A DNA stretch of 64,000 nt from Streptomyces coeruleorubidus. Its GTDB lineage: Bacteria > Actinomycetota > Actinomycetes > Streptomycetales > Streptomycetaceae. This document shows, one piece after another, positions 34,414 through 44,763 of the stretch. The notes under the pieces are model-generated. The model was not told the origin of the DNA. It made no database searches and worked only from the letters and a program-made list of their open reading frames with translations. The position numbers and the translations under genes are program-made. The stretch lies in the NCBI RefSeq assembly GCF_008705135.1, contig NZ_CP023694.1:8097001-8161000 (forward strand). The letters run 5' to 3'. Position 1 is the stretch's first letter, and every line of letters starts with the position of its first letter.

Positions 34414-35235
34414 ATGACCACCCACCCGGCCCACCCCGCCGCCCGGTCGATCAGGACCACCCCCGAAGGCCTCATGTGGGAGCCCAGCGAGCGCTGGGTG
34501 CGCGGCCGCAAGGGCGACATCACCGTCGTCGACAGCCGGCACCCCGTCCTCGTCTGGGAACCCCACCTGCCCGTGCCGCAGTACGCCTTTCCGCACGAGG
34601 AGGTCCGCACCGACCTCCTCCGCCCGGCGCAGAACCCGCCCACCGGCAAGCACAGCGGCTCCCGGATCTTCTACGACCTCGACGCCGACGGCGAGGTGCG
34701 CGCGAACGCGGCCTGGACGTTCCCCGCCGACGACCTGGCCGGCCACATCGCCTTCGAGTGGTTCCTGCGCACCGACACGGGCCTCGACCACTGGTACGAG
34801 GAGGAGGAAGAGATCTTCATCCACCCCCGTGACCCGCACAAACGCGTCGACGCGCTGCCCAGCAGCCGCCATGTCCGCGTCGAGATCGACGGCCGGGTCG
34901 TCGCGGACACTCACGCCCCCGTCCTGCTCTTCGAGACGTCCCTGCCGACCCGGTACTACCTCCCCCGCGAGGACGTCCGCCTGGACCTGTTCGACGCCAC
35001 CGACCACAGCACCGGATGCCCCTACAAGGGCACCGCCGAGTACTGGTCCTGGCACGGCGAGGGCGATGTGCCGCCCAACATCGTCTGGAGCTACCCCGAG
35101 CCGCTGCCCGCCGTGGCGGCGATCCAGGGACGCGTCGCCTTCTTCAACGAGGCCGTCGACATCACGCTGGACGGCGAACGCCTGGAGCGCCCGGACACGC
35201 CGTTCAGCCGGATGCTGCGGAAGGGGGACCGCTAG
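34414..35235 (+). CDS. Tandem DUF427 protein
   Basis: 273 residues made of two DUF427 domains (about 40-130 and 150-245). Each carries a LVWEPHLPVPQYAFPHEEVRTDLL or LLFETSLPTRYYLPREDVRLDLF segment, and the second also GTAEYWSWHGEGDVPPNIVWSYPEPL. The domain is a small beta barrel of unknown function common in actinobacteria. The duplication is internal and divergent, so it is an old one. AAGGAG precedes the ATG. It follows the aldo/keto reductase by about 56 bases and may share its promoter. Confidence 0.88.
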   Translation: MTTHPAHPAARSIRTTPEGLMWEPSERWVRGRKGDITVVDSRHPVLVWEPHLPVPQYAFPHEEVRTDLLRPAQNPPTGKHSGSRIFYDLDADGEVRANAAWTFPADDLAGHIAFEWFLRTDTGLDHWYEEEEEIFIHPRDPHKRVDALPSSRHVRVEIDGRVVADTHAPVLLFETSLPTRYYLPREDVRLDLFDATDHSTGCPYKGTAEYWSWHGEGDVPPNIVWSYPEPLPAVAAIQGRVAFFNEAVDITLDGERLERPDTPFSRMLRKGDR

Positions 35236-35257
35236 CAGCGGCACCGTCGAAGGACAG

Positions 35258-35288
35258 GGCCTCGACCAGCGGGGGCCCGGTCAAGGCC
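35258..35288. terminator. Bidirectional terminator between DUF427 and gntR
   Basis: GGCCTCGACC (35258-35267) pairs with GGTCAAGGCC (35279-35288), 9 of 10 bases, around an 11-base loop. It lies between converging genes and overlaps the end of gntR. Confidence 0.6.
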
Positions 35289-36066
35289 TGACCAGCAACT
35301 GGAAGTCGAACGTGTACCGCGACGCGCGGTAGATGTGCGTGCCGTACTCGACCGCACGGCCGGTGTCGTCGTACGCCGTGCGCTGCATGGTGAGCAGCGC
35401 CGCCCCCTCCTCCTCGTCCAGGCGCGCGGCCTCCTCCGCCGTGGCCGCGCGGGCGCCGACGCGCTGCCGGGCGCTGTGCAGGGTGATGCCCGCCGAGCGC
35501 ATCATCCGGTACAGGCCCGTCGACTCCAGGCGGGTGTCGTCGAGGGGCACGAGAGACGCCGGCAGGTAGTTGCACAGCAGGGCCACCGGCTGGCCGTGGG
35601 TGCGGCGCAGCCGGTCCAGGACGGTGACCTCGCTGCCTTCCGCGACGCCGAGCGCCGCCGCCACGTCGCAGGAGGCCGGGACGACCTCGTTGCGCACGAC
35701 CTGGGTGGTGGGTCCCTGCCCGGCCTCCTCCAGGTCGTCGTAGAGGCTGCTCAGCTCCAGGGGGCGCTTGACCTGGCTGTGCACCACCTGTGTTCCGACC
35801 CCGCGCCGCCTGACCAGCAGCCCCTTGTCGACGAGGGACTGGATGGCCTGGCGGACCGTGGGGCGGGACAGGCCGAGGCGCACCGAGAGGTCGACCTCGT
35901 TGCCCAGGAGGTTGCCCGGGGCGAGGACCCCGTGCTCGATCGCCGACTCCAGCTGCTGTGCGAGCTGGTAGTACAGCGGCACGGGACTGCCCCGGTCCAG
36001 GGCGAAGTCCAGCGCGCTGAGCGCGGGGACTGTGGCGGTGCGGGCCCGGTCACCGGTCCTCGCCAT
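35281..36066 (-). CDS. GntR-family (HutC/UTRA) regulator, probable inositol regulator
   Basis: 261 residues. The N-terminal wHTH spans about 20-90 (LYYQLAQQLESAIEHGVLAPG and LSRPTVRQAIQSLVDKGLLVRRRGVGTQVV). The UTRA effector domain spans about 115-255 (ALGVAEGSEVTVLDRLRRTHGQPVALLCNYLP, then RTAYDDTGRAVEYGTHIYRASRYTFDF). HutC-type repressors respond to sugars or sugar phosphates. It lies directly downstream of iolA on the same strand, as in many actinobacterial iol clusters, so it most likely represses the iol and transport genes. Its ATG follows a G-rich sequence within a direct repeat. Confidence 0.9.
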   Translation of the reverse strand: MARTGDRARTATVPALSALDFALDRGSPVPLYYQLAQQLESAIEHGVLAPGNLLGNEVDLSVRLGLSRPTVRQAIQSLVDKGLLVRRRGVGTQVVHSQVKRPLELSSLYDDLEEAGQGPTTQVVRNEVVPASCDVAAALGVAEGSEVTVLDRLRRTHGQPVALLCNYLPASLVPLDDTRLESTGLYRMMRSAGITLHSARQRVGARAATAEEAARLDEEEGAALLTMQRTAYDDTGRAVEYGTHIYRASRYTFDFQLLVRP

Positions 36067-36107
36067 GGATTACCCCCCATCGGTGTGCCACGGATTGCCC
36101 CCCTCGG
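36067..36107. repeat. Direct repeat upstream of gntR
   Basis: GGATTACCCCCCATCGG (36067-36083) and GGATTGCCCCCCTCGG (36092-36107) are 25 bases apart, just before the gntR start. A possible binding site or a local duplication. Confidence 0.5.
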
Positions 36108-36109
36108 CG

Positions 36110-37606
<1,497 letters not shown>

Positions 37607-37669
37607 GGTGCGCAAGGGCCTTTCGTGGAGCCTGATTTCACGGGGAGTTCGAGGGGACTTCGCGGATGT

Positions 37670-39544
37670 TCAGAGGTGGCGACGGCGTCCGGCGACCTGC
37701 CGGTCGTAGCGCTCGCGGGCCTCGACGGCGGCCTCGCGGGAGGCGGTCTCGGCCACCGGCACGTCCCACCAGGCCTCGGCCGGGGGAGCGGTCGGGGCCG
37801 GGTCGGTCTCGACGTACACGCAGGTCGGCCGGTCGGAGGCACGGGCCGTGGCCAGTGCCTCGCGCAGCTCTCGCACCGTCTTGGCGCGCAGGACGTCCAT
37901 GCCGAGGCTGGCAGCGTTGGCGGCCAGGTCGACGGGGAGCGGGGCACCGGTGAAGGTGCCGTCGGCGGCCCGGAAGCGGTAGGCGGTGCCGAACCGCTCG
38001 CCGCCCGTCTCCTCCGACAGGCCGCCGATGGAGGCGTAGCCGTGGTTCTGGATGAGGACGATGTTGAGCGGCAGCCCCTCCTGGACGGCCGTGACGATCT
38101 CCGTCGGCATCATCAGGTAGGTGCCGTCCCCGACCAGCGCCCACACCGGCGTACCGGGAGCGGCCTGCTGGACGCCGATGCCGGCCGGGATCTCGTAGCC
38201 CATGCAGGAGTAGCCGTACTCCAGGTGGTACTGGCGCGGGCTGCGGGAGCGCCACAGCTTGTGCAGGTCGCCGGGGAGCGAGCCGGCCGCGTTGATCACC
38301 ACGTCGTCGTCGCCGACGGCCGCGTCCAGCGCGCCGAGCACCTGCGTCTGGGTCGGGACCGCGCTCTCGTCGTCGGCGCGGTAGGCGGCCTCGACGACCT
38401 CGTCCCAGCGCTCCTTGCCGGCGCGGTACGCGGCCTCGTACGCCTCGCTCACCCGGTGGCCGGAGAGCGCCTCCAGCAGCCTTTCGAGGCCCGACCTCGC
38501 GTCGCACACCAGCGTGCTCGCGGCCAGCTTGTGCGCGTCGAAGGCGGTGATGTTGAGGTTGAGGAACCGCACGTCCGGGTTTTGGAAGAGCGTTCCGGAA
38601 GCCGTGGTGAAGTCCGTGTAGCGGGTGCCCACGCCGATGACGAGGTCCGCGGTGCGGGCGAGGTCGTCGCTGACGGCCGTGCCGGTGTGGCCGATGCCGC
38701 CGAGGTCGGCGGGGTGGTCGTGGCGGAGTGATCCCTTGCCCGCCTGGGTCGAGGCGACGGGGATGCCGGTGGCGTCCACGAACGCCTTCAGCGCCGCCTC
38801 GGCCTCGCTGTGGTGGACGCCGCCGCCCGCGACGATCAGCGGCCGCCCGGCCGACCGGATCGCCTCGACGGCCGCCGTCAGCTCCACCGGGTCCGGCGCG
38901 GGACGCCGTACGTACCAGACGCGCTCGGCGAAGAACTCCTCCGGCCAGTCGTACGCCTCCGCCTGCACGTCCTGGGGCAGGGCCAGGGTGACGGCGCCGG
39001 TCTCGGCCGGGTCGGCCAGCACGCGCATGGCCTGGAGCGCCGACGGGATCAGCGCCTCGGGGCGGGTGATCCGGTCGAAGTACCTGGACACCGGGCGCAG
39101 GGTGTCGTTGACCGACACGTCGGCCTCGACCGGGTGCTCAAGCTGCTGGAGCAGGGGGTCGGCGGAGTGCGTGGCGAAGTAGTCGCCGGGCAGCAGCAGC
39201 ACCGGCAGCCGGTTGATCGTCGCCAGGGCGGCACCGGTGACCAGGTTGGTGGCGCCCGGCCCGATCGAGGTCGTCACGGCCTGGGCGGACAGGCGGTTGA
39301 GCTGCCGGGCGTAGCCGACGGCCGCGTGCACCATCGACTGCTCGTTGCGGCCCTGGTGGAACGGCATGACGTCCTCGCCCGCCTCCAGGAGGGCCTGGCC
39401 GACACCCGCCACGTTGCCGTGGCCGAAGATCCCCCAGGTCCCGGCGATCAGCCGGCGGCGCACGCCGTCCCGCTCGGTGTACTGGGCGGACAGGAACCGC
39501 ACCAGGGCCTGGGCGGTCGTCAGTCGGCGGGTGGGGGCGCTCAT
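37670..39544 (-). CDS. iolD: 3D-(3,5/4)-trihydroxycyclohexane-1,2-dione hydrolase
   Basis: 624 residues. Thiamine diphosphate enzyme that opens the cyclic dione to 5-deoxy-glucuronate. Pyrimidine domain with GIFGHGNVAGVGQALLEAGEDVMPFHQGRNEQSMVHAAVGYARQ, where the Glu is the cofactor-activating residue; central nucleotide-like domain (RPLIVAGGGVHHSEAEAAL); diphosphate domain with the GDGTYLMMPTEIVTAVQEGLPLNIVLIQNHGYASIGGLS motif (GDG...N). The start ATG overlaps the iolB stop (ATGA). Length and motif order match IolD of Bacillus and actinobacteria. Confidence 0.95.
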   Translation of the reverse strand: MSAPTRRLTTAQALVRFLSAQYTERDGVRRRLIAGTWGIFGHGNVAGVGQALLEAGEDVMPFHQGRNEQSMVHAAVGYARQLNRLSAQAVTTSIGPGATNLVTGAALATINRLPVLLLPGDYFATHSADPLLQQLEHPVEADVSVNDTLRPVSRYFDRITRPEALIPSALQAMRVLADPAETGAVTLALPQDVQAEAYDWPEEFFAERVWYVRRPAPDPVELTAAVEAIRSAGRPLIVAGGGVHHSEAEAALKAFVDATGIPVASTQAGKGSLRHDHPADLGGIGHTGTAVSDDLARTADLVIGVGTRYTDFTTASGTLFQNPDVRFLNLNITAFDAHKLAASTLVCDARSGLERLLEALSGHRVSEAYEAAYRAGKERWDEVVEAAYRADDESAVPTQTQVLGALDAAVGDDDVVINAAGSLPGDLHKLWRSRSPRQYHLEYGYSCMGYEIPAGIGVQQAAPGTPVWALVGDGTYLMMPTEIVTAVQEGLPLNIVLIQNHGYASIGGLSEETGGERFGTAYRFRAADGTFTGAPLPVDLAANAASLGMDVLRAKTVRELREALATARASDRPTCVYVETDPAPTAPPAEAWWDVPVAETASREAAVEARERYDRQVAGRRRHL

Positions 39545-40434
39545 GCGGAGGTCTCCGGGGCGGTGTAGAGGGGGAGTCGGGGATCGACCGGCTGGTCCGG
39601 CCAGGTGTCGCGGACCCAGGCGTGGTCGGGGTGGTCGCAGATCAGCCAGGCGCGCTCGGCCTCCGGGCCCGCCATGACGTTGAGGTAGTACATGTGGTGG
39701 CCCGGCGTGGCCATCGACGGCCCGTGCCAGCCGTCCGGGATCAGGACGACGTCGCCGTCGCGGACCTCGGCCAGGACATCGGTGTCGCGGCCCGGGCCGG
39801 ACGGGGAGACGCGCTGGTAGCCGAGGCCGGGGATGCCGTCGTGACCGGCGAACTCGAAGTAGTAGATCTCCTCCAGCACGGACTCCTCGCCCGGCCGGTG
39901 CTCGTCGTGCTTGTGCGGCGGGAACGACGACCAGTTGCCGCCCGGGGTGATCACCTCGACCGCGATGAGCTTGTCGCACTCGAACACGCCCGCCGCGCCG
40001 AAGTTGTTGACCTGCCGGGAGCAGTTGCCGGTGCCCCGCAGCTCCACGGGCACCTCGGAGGCGGGGCCGTAGCGGGCGGGCAGCCGGCGGGTGCAGCGCG
40101 CGCCGGTCAGCGCGAAGCGGCCGCCGGCGGCGGAGGTCACGGTCGCCCGGGCGTCGCGCGGCACGTACGCGAAGTCGCTGACGCCGCTGAACACGTCCCG
40201 GCGGCCCCGGAGTTCGAAGGTGTCCTGGCCGAAGTCGTCCGTCGTGGCGACCGTGCAGCCGCCGCTCAGCGGGACGACGATCCACTCGCTGTCGCCGGCC
40301 TCGAAGGAGTGCGTGCCGCCCGGCGGCAGCTCCAGGATCCGCAGGCTGGAGTGGTCCCAGCCGGCCTTCTCGGGCGTGACGTCGACGATGTAGGGGCCGC
40401 CGAGGGCCTTACCCGCGGGAAGGTGATACGTCAT
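39541..40434 (-). CDS. iolB: 5-deoxy-glucuronate isomerase
   Basis: 297 residues. Bicupin isomerase producing 2-deoxy-5-keto-gluconate. Markers: opening LPAGKALGGPYIVDVTPEKAGWDHSSLRILELPPGGTHSF, NNFGAAGVFECDKLIAVEVITPGGNWSSFPPHKHDEHRPGEESVLEEIYYFEF containing the metal-binding HKHDE and E, and WHGPSMATPGHHMYYLNVMAGP with the final His. All metal ligands are present. The stop overlaps the iolD start by four bases. Confidence 0.96.
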   Translation of the reverse strand: MTYHLPAGKALGGPYIVDVTPEKAGWDHSSLRILELPPGGTHSFEAGDSEWIVVPLSGGCTVATTDDFGQDTFELRGRRDVFSGVSDFAYVPRDARATVTSAAGGRFALTGARCTRRLPARYGPASEVPVELRGTGNCSRQVNNFGAAGVFECDKLIAVEVITPGGNWSSFPPHKHDEHRPGEESVLEEIYYFEFAGHDGIPGLGYQRVSPSGPGRDTDVLAEVRDGDVVLIPDGWHGPSMATPGHHMYYLNVMAGPEAERAWLICDHPDHAWVRDTWPDQPVDPRLPLYTAPETSA

Positions 40435-40472
40435 CGTGTGCCTTTCGGGTCACAACAGGCCGACAGAGCGAC

Positions 40473-41351
40473 TCACAACAGACCGACGGCCGTGTCCACT
40501 GCCTCTTCCACGCTGCCCCCGGCCGGGTAGAGCAGCGAGCGCCCGACCACCAGACCCTGCACGGTGGGCAGGCGCAGGGCCTTGCGCCAGCGTTCGTACG
40601 CGCCCTCCTGGTCGCCGCCCACCTCGCCGCCGAGCAGCACGACGGGGAGCGTGGAGGTCTCCAGGACCTGGGCCATGTCGTCCGGGTCGTCGGTGACGGG
40701 CAGCTTCAGCCAGGTGTAGGCGGAGGTGCCGCCCAGCCCCGAGGAGATCGCGATGGACCGGGTGACGGCCTCGGCGGACAGGTCGTTGCGCACCGTGCCG
40801 TCGACCCGCTGGGATATGAACGGCTCGACGAACAGGGGCAGTTGCCGGGCCGCCATGGCGTCGATCGCCCGCGCGGTGGACTCCAGGGTGGTGAGCGAAC
40901 CCGGGTCGTCGTAGTCGATGCGGACCAGGAGCTTGCCCGCGTCGAAGCGGAGCCGGGCGATGTCCTCGGCGCGGTGGCCGGTGAAACGGTCGTCCATCTC
41001 GAACGTGGCGCCGGCGAGGCCGCCGCGGTTCATCGAGCCCATGACGACCTTGTTCTCCAGCACCCCGAGCAGGAGCAGGTCCTCCAGGATGTCGGCCGTG
41101 GCGAGCACCCCGTCGACCCCGGGCCTCGACAGCGCGACGCAGAGCCGTTCCAGCAGATCGGCGCGGTTGGCCATGGCCAGGCGCCGGTCACCGACCCCGA
41201 GGGCGCCGCGCGCCGGGTGGTCGGCGGCCACGATCATCAGCCGGCCGCTGTCGCCGATCAGCGGCCGGCGCACCCGGCGGGCGGCCGCCTCGGCGACGGC
41301 CTCGGGATTCCGGGCCCGGACCGTGGTGAGGTCGGGGATGCCGATGTTCAA
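40473..41351 (-). CDS. Cgl0158-type class I aldolase, inositol pathway
   Basis: 292 residues. Beta/alpha barrel of the Cgl0158 family, which in actinobacterial iol clusters takes the place of IolJ; often annotated as deoxyribose-phosphate aldolase. Segments: IGDSGRLMIVAADHPARGALGVG, DGVLATADILEDLLLLGVLENKVVMGSMNRGGLAGA, SGLGGTSAYTWLKLPV with a candidate Schiff-base Lys, and VVLLGGEVGGDQEGAYERWRKAL. It would split 2-deoxy-5-keto-gluconate 6-phosphate to dihydroxyacetone phosphate and malonate semialdehyde. Located between iolC and iolB. Confidence 0.82.
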   Translation of the reverse strand: MNIGIPDLTTVRARNPEAVAEAAARRVRRPLIGDSGRLMIVAADHPARGALGVGDRRLAMANRADLLERLCVALSRPGVDGVLATADILEDLLLLGVLENKVVMGSMNRGGLAGATFEMDDRFTGHRAEDIARLRFDAGKLLVRIDYDDPGSLTTLESTARAIDAMAARQLPLFVEPFISQRVDGTVRNDLSAEAVTRSIAISSGLGGTSAYTWLKLPVTDDPDDMAQVLETSTLPVVLLGGEVGGDQEGAYERWRKALRLPTVQGLVVGRSLLYPAGGSVEEAVDTAVGLL

Positions 41352-41363
41352 TGCAGGCTCCGT

Positions 41364-42341
41364 TCAGTGACTCGTGCTCGGCGACGACACCCCGGCGAGG
41401 AGGTCCTCGACCTCGGACTCGGCGGGCATCGCGGAGGAGCAGGCGAGGCGTGAGGCGACGAGGGCACCGGCGGCGTTGGCGTGCCGCATGGTCTTCTCCA
41501 GGTCCCAGCCGGCGAGCAGGCCGTGGCAGAGGGAACCGCCGAAGGCGTCCCCCGCGCCCAGGCCGTTGACCACCTCGACGGGCACCGGCGGCACCTCGGC
41601 CCGGGTGCCGTCGCGGTGCACGGCCAGGACGCCCTTGGGGCCCTGCTTGACGACGGCCAGTTCCACGCCCGCCTCCAGCAGCGCGTCGGCGCAGGCCTGC
41701 GGCTCGCGCACGCCGGTGGCGATCTCGCACTCGTCGAGGTTGCCGACCGCGACGGTGGCGTGGCGCAGCGCCTCGCGGTAGTACGGGCGGGCCTCCTCGG
41801 GGTCGGCCCAGAACATCGGCCGCCAGTCGAGGTCGAAGACGGTGATGCCCGCCTTGTCGCGGGCCTTGAGGGCGGCGAGCGTGGCGGAGCGGCTCGGCTC
41901 CTCGCTCAGGCCGGTCCCGGTGATCCAGAAGATCCTCGCCCCGCGGATCGCGAAGAAGTCCAGCTCGTCGGTGTGGATCTCCAGGTCGGGAGCCTTGGGG
42001 CGGCGGTAGAAGTACAGCGGGAAGTCGTCCGGCGGGAAGATCTCGCAGAACGTGATCGGCGTCGGGTACGCGTCGACCGGGGTGACCCAGCGGTCGTCGA
42101 CGCCGAAGGACCTCAGCTCCTCGTGCAGGTAGGTGCCGAAGGGGTCGTTGCCGGTCCGGGTGATGACCGCCGTGCGGCGTCCGAGGCGCGCCGCGGCGAC
42201 CGCCACATTGGCCGCCGAACCTCCCAGAAATTTCCCGAACGTCTCCACCTGGGGCAGCGGGACGCCGGTCTGGAGGGGATAGAGGTCGACCCCGATGCGG
42301 CCCATCGTGATCAAGTCGAAATACTGGGCTGGCCCGGCCAT
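41364..42341 (-). CDS. iolC: 5-dehydro-2-deoxygluconokinase
   Basis: 325 residues. PfkB-family kinase: GGSAANVAVAAARLGRRTAVITRTGNDPFG in the N-terminal sugar-binding lobe, and the ATP-binding anion hole and catalytic Asp in NGLGAGDAFGGSLCHGLL. MGRIGVDLYPLQTGVPLPQVETFGKFLGG is the IolC-type start. It phosphorylates 2-deoxy-5-keto-gluconate at C6. The ATG at 42341 has GAGGAGG upstream. First gene of the leftward iol operon, whose promoter lies in the long divergent intergenic region. Confidence 0.95.
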   Translation of the reverse strand: MAGPAQYFDLITMGRIGVDLYPLQTGVPLPQVETFGKFLGGSAANVAVAAARLGRRTAVITRTGNDPFGTYLHEELRSFGVDDRWVTPVDAYPTPITFCEIFPPDDFPLYFYRRPKAPDLEIHTDELDFFAIRGARIFWITGTGLSEEPSRSATLAALKARDKAGITVFDLDWRPMFWADPEEARPYYREALRHATVAVGNLDECEIATGVREPQACADALLEAGVELAVVKQGPKGVLAVHRDGTRAEVPPVPVEVVNGLGAGDAFGGSLCHGLLAGWDLEKTMRHANAAGALVASRLACSSAMPAESEVEDLLAGVSSPSTSH

Positions 42342-42662
42342 GCGCGACCTCCTCGGGAAGCTGGGGATGCGGGTCCGGGGCCCTCCTGACACCGTGGGGC
42401 GTGGGTGACCTGGGACCTGCCGCTTAACAGGTGTAGGTGCCGGAGCAGGGCCCTGTCAATAGTTTGTACTTACATTCGGACCTGCTTGTGAAATGATGTC
42501 TTAACAAAGTATTGACAGCGGGCGCGGCAGGGACTTGTATCCCGTGGCATCGCAACAGTGTGTTTGCGGCATCATGATCCGGACTCCGTAAGGCTCCGGG
42601 ACCACGGATCCCTCGTGATCCCCTCCTTTCCCCCGCAGTAGCACAGTGAGGTGCCAGGAAAG
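42342..42662. promoter_or_regulatory. Divergent control region of the two iol transcription units
   Basis: 321 non-coding bases between iolC and the importer. Leftward promoter: -35 TTGACA (42459-42454, minus strand) with -10 CTACAC (42436-42431), 17-base spacer. Rightward promoter: TTGACA (42512-42517) with TTGTAT (42535-42540), 17-base spacer. The AT content is unusually high between them. The 12-base element GTTTGTACTTAC (42462-42473) lies beside the leftward -35 and recurs in front of phyH/lacI. The rightward leader is about 115 bases long and otherwise shows nothing I can name. Confidence 0.7.
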
Positions 42663-43682
42663 ATGGACCGCTCTTCTCACCCCCGCTCCCGCAGAATCGC
42701 GCCGGTTGTCGCCGTTGCCGCGGCAGCGGCCCTGACCCTCGCCGGCTGCTCCAGCAGTTCCGGGGGCAAGAAGTCCGAGGAAGGCGCCGCGAACGCCTCC
42801 GCCGGCAAGGCGACCACGCCCCGCATGACCGTCGCCCTCGTCACCCACCAGGCGCCCGGTGACACCTTCTGGGACACCGTCCGCAAGGGCGCCGAGGCCG
42901 CCGCCGCCAAGGACAACATCAAGCTCGTCTACTCCGCCGACCCGAACGCGGGCAACCAGGCCAACCTGGTCCAGAACGCGATCGACCAGAAGGTCGACGG
43001 CATCGCCGTCACCCTCGCCAAGCCGGACGCCCTCAAGGGCGTCATAGGCAAGGCCGAGAAGTCCGGCATACCCGTGGTCGGACTCAACTCCGGCCTGAGC
43101 GACTGGAAGAAGCTCAACCTGCTGGAGTTCTTCGGCCAGGACGAGTCCGTCGCGGGCGAGGCCTTCGGCAAGAAGCTCAACGAGGTCGGCGCCAAGAAGG
43201 TCCTCTGCGTCATGCAGGAGCAGGGCAACGTCGGCCTGACGCAGCGCTGCGACGGCGTGGCCAAGACCTTCGAGGGCAAGGTCGACCCGCAGAACGTCAA
43301 CGGCACCGACATGCCGTCCGTGAAGTCGACGATCACCGCCAAGCTGAAGCAGGACCCGTCCATCGACTACGTCGTCACCCTCGGCGCCCCCTTCGCGCTG
43401 ACCGCGGTGCAGTCGGTCTCCGACGCCGGCAGCAAGGCGAAGATCGCCACCTTCGACCTGAACAAGGACCTGATCAAGTCCATCAAGGCCGGCGACATCC
43501 AGTTCGCCGTCGACCAGCAGCCCTACCTCCAGGGCTACCTGGCCGTCGACGGCCTGTGGCTCTACAAGAACAACGGCAACTACAGCGGCGGCGGCGAGCA
43601 GCCCGTGCTGACCGGCCCGGCCTTCGTCGACAAGTCCAACGTCGACAAGATCGGGGAGTTCGCCGCGAAGGGCACCCGGTGA
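42663..43682 (+). CDS. Sugar (inositol) ABC transporter substrate-binding lipoprotein
   Basis: 339 residues. The ATG at 42663 follows AGGAAAG. Lipoprotein signal with lipobox LAGC at Cys29, then a Ser/Gly linker and a periplasmic-binding-protein type I fold (RbsB-like): VALVTHQAPGDTFWDTVRKGAEAAA, NAIDQKVDGIAVTLAKPDALKGVI, DYVVTLGAPFALTAVQSV, FAVDQQPYLQGYLAVDGLWLY. Captures a cyclic polyol or sugar outside the membrane. The neighbouring iol genes make myo-inositol the prime candidate. TGATG overlap with the permease gene. Confidence 0.92.
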   Translation: MDRSSHPRSRRIAPVVAVAAAAALTLAGCSSSSGGKKSEEGAANASAGKATTPRMTVALVTHQAPGDTFWDTVRKGAEAAAAKDNIKLVYSADPNAGNQANLVQNAIDQKVDGIAVTLAKPDALKGVIGKAEKSGIPVVGLNSGLSDWKKLNLLEFFGQDESVAGEAFGKKLNEVGAKKVLCVMQEQGNVGLTQRCDGVAKTFEGKVDPQNVNGTDMPSVKSTITAKLKQDPSIDYVVTLGAPFALTAVQSVSDAGSKAKIATFDLNKDLIKSIKAGDIQFAVDQQPYLQGYLAVDGLWLYKNNGNYSGGGEQPVLTGPAFVDKSNVDKIGEFAAKGTR

Positions 43683-44758
43683 TGAGCATGACCCAACAGG
43701 CTGCGCCGGCGGTGGACACACCGCCGGCCCCCGGCCCCAAGCAGTCCGACGGCCGGACTCGGCAGCGCCCGATGGCGCTGCGGCTGCTGGCCCGGCCCGA
43801 GGTCGGCGTCTTCCTCGGCGCCGTCGCCGTGCTCGTGTTCTTCCTGTTCGCGGCACCGCCGGTGCGCGACGGCAGCTCGATGGCCAACATCCTGTACCAG
43901 TCGTCGACCATCGGGATCATGGCACTGCCGGTGGCCCTGCTGATGATCGGCGGCGAGTTCGACCTGTCGGCCGGTGTCGCCGTGGTCACCTCGGCGCTCA
44001 CCGCGTCGATGCTCAGCTACCAGCTGACCATGAACGTCTGGGTCGGCGTGATCGTCGCCCTCCTGGTGTCGCTCGCCATCGGGGCGTTCAACGGCTGGCT
44101 GCTGGTCAAGACGGGGTTGCCCAGCTTCCTGGTCACCCTCGGCACCTTCCTGATCCTCCAGGGCGTGAACCTCGCCGTGACCAAGCTGGTCACCGGCAAC
44201 GTCGCCACCGACGACATCAGCGACATGGACGGCTTCACCCAGGCGCAGAAGCTCTTCGCCTCGACGTTCACCGTCGGAGGGGTCAACGTCAAGATCACCG
44301 TCGTGTGGTGGCTGGTCTTCGCGGCCCTGGCCACCTGGGTGCTGCTGCGCACCAAGTACGGCAACTGGATCTTCGCGGTCGGCGGAAACAAGCACTCCGC
44401 CCGGGCCGTCGGTGTCCCGGTGACCTTCACCAAGATCTCCCTGTTCATGCTGGTCGGCTTCGGCGCCTGGTTCGTCGGCATGCACCAGCTGTTCTCCTTC
44501 AACACCGTGCAGTCCGGCGAGGGCGTGGGCCAGGAGCTCATCTACATCGCCGCGGCCGTAATCGGCGGCTGTCTGCTCACCGGCGGCTACGGCTCCGCGA
44601 TCGGCCCGGTCTTCGGCGCCTTCATGTTCGGCATGGTGCAGCAGGGCATCGTCTACGCCGGCTGGAACCCGGACTGGTTCAAGGCCTTCCTCGGCGTGAT
44701 GCTCCTCGGCGCCGTCCTCATCAATCTGTGGGTCCAGCGCACGGCGACCCGGAGGTGA
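43682..44758 (+). CDS. Sugar ABC transporter permease
   Basis: 358 residues, about eight to ten transmembrane helices. RbsC-like: FLFAAPPVRDGSSMANILYQSSTIGIMALPVALLMIGGEFDLSAGVAVVTSALTASML, LVKTGLPSFLVTLGTFLILQGVNLAVTKLVTG, and the ATPase-contact loop GNWIFAVGGNKHSARAVGVPV. The cytoplasmic N-terminus of 40 or so residues is proline-rich. Forms the membrane channel with the adjacent ATPase; one gene only, so it acts as a homodimer. Confidence 0.93.
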   Translation: MSMTQQAAPAVDTPPAPGPKQSDGRTRQRPMALRLLARPEVGVFLGAVAVLVFFLFAAPPVRDGSSMANILYQSSTIGIMALPVALLMIGGEFDLSAGVAVVTSALTASMLSYQLTMNVWVGVIVALLVSLAIGAFNGWLLVKTGLPSFLVTLGTFLILQGVNLAVTKLVTGNVATDDISDMDGFTQAQKLFASTFTVGGVNVKITVVWWLVFAALATWVLLRTKYGNWIFAVGGNKHSARAVGVPVTFTKISLFMLVGFGAWFVGMHQLFSFNTVQSGEGVGQELIYIAAAVIGGCLLTGGYGSAIGPVFGAFMFGMVQQGIVYAGWNPDWFKAFLGVMLLGAVLINLWVQRTATRR

Positions 44759-44763
44759 CCGCA

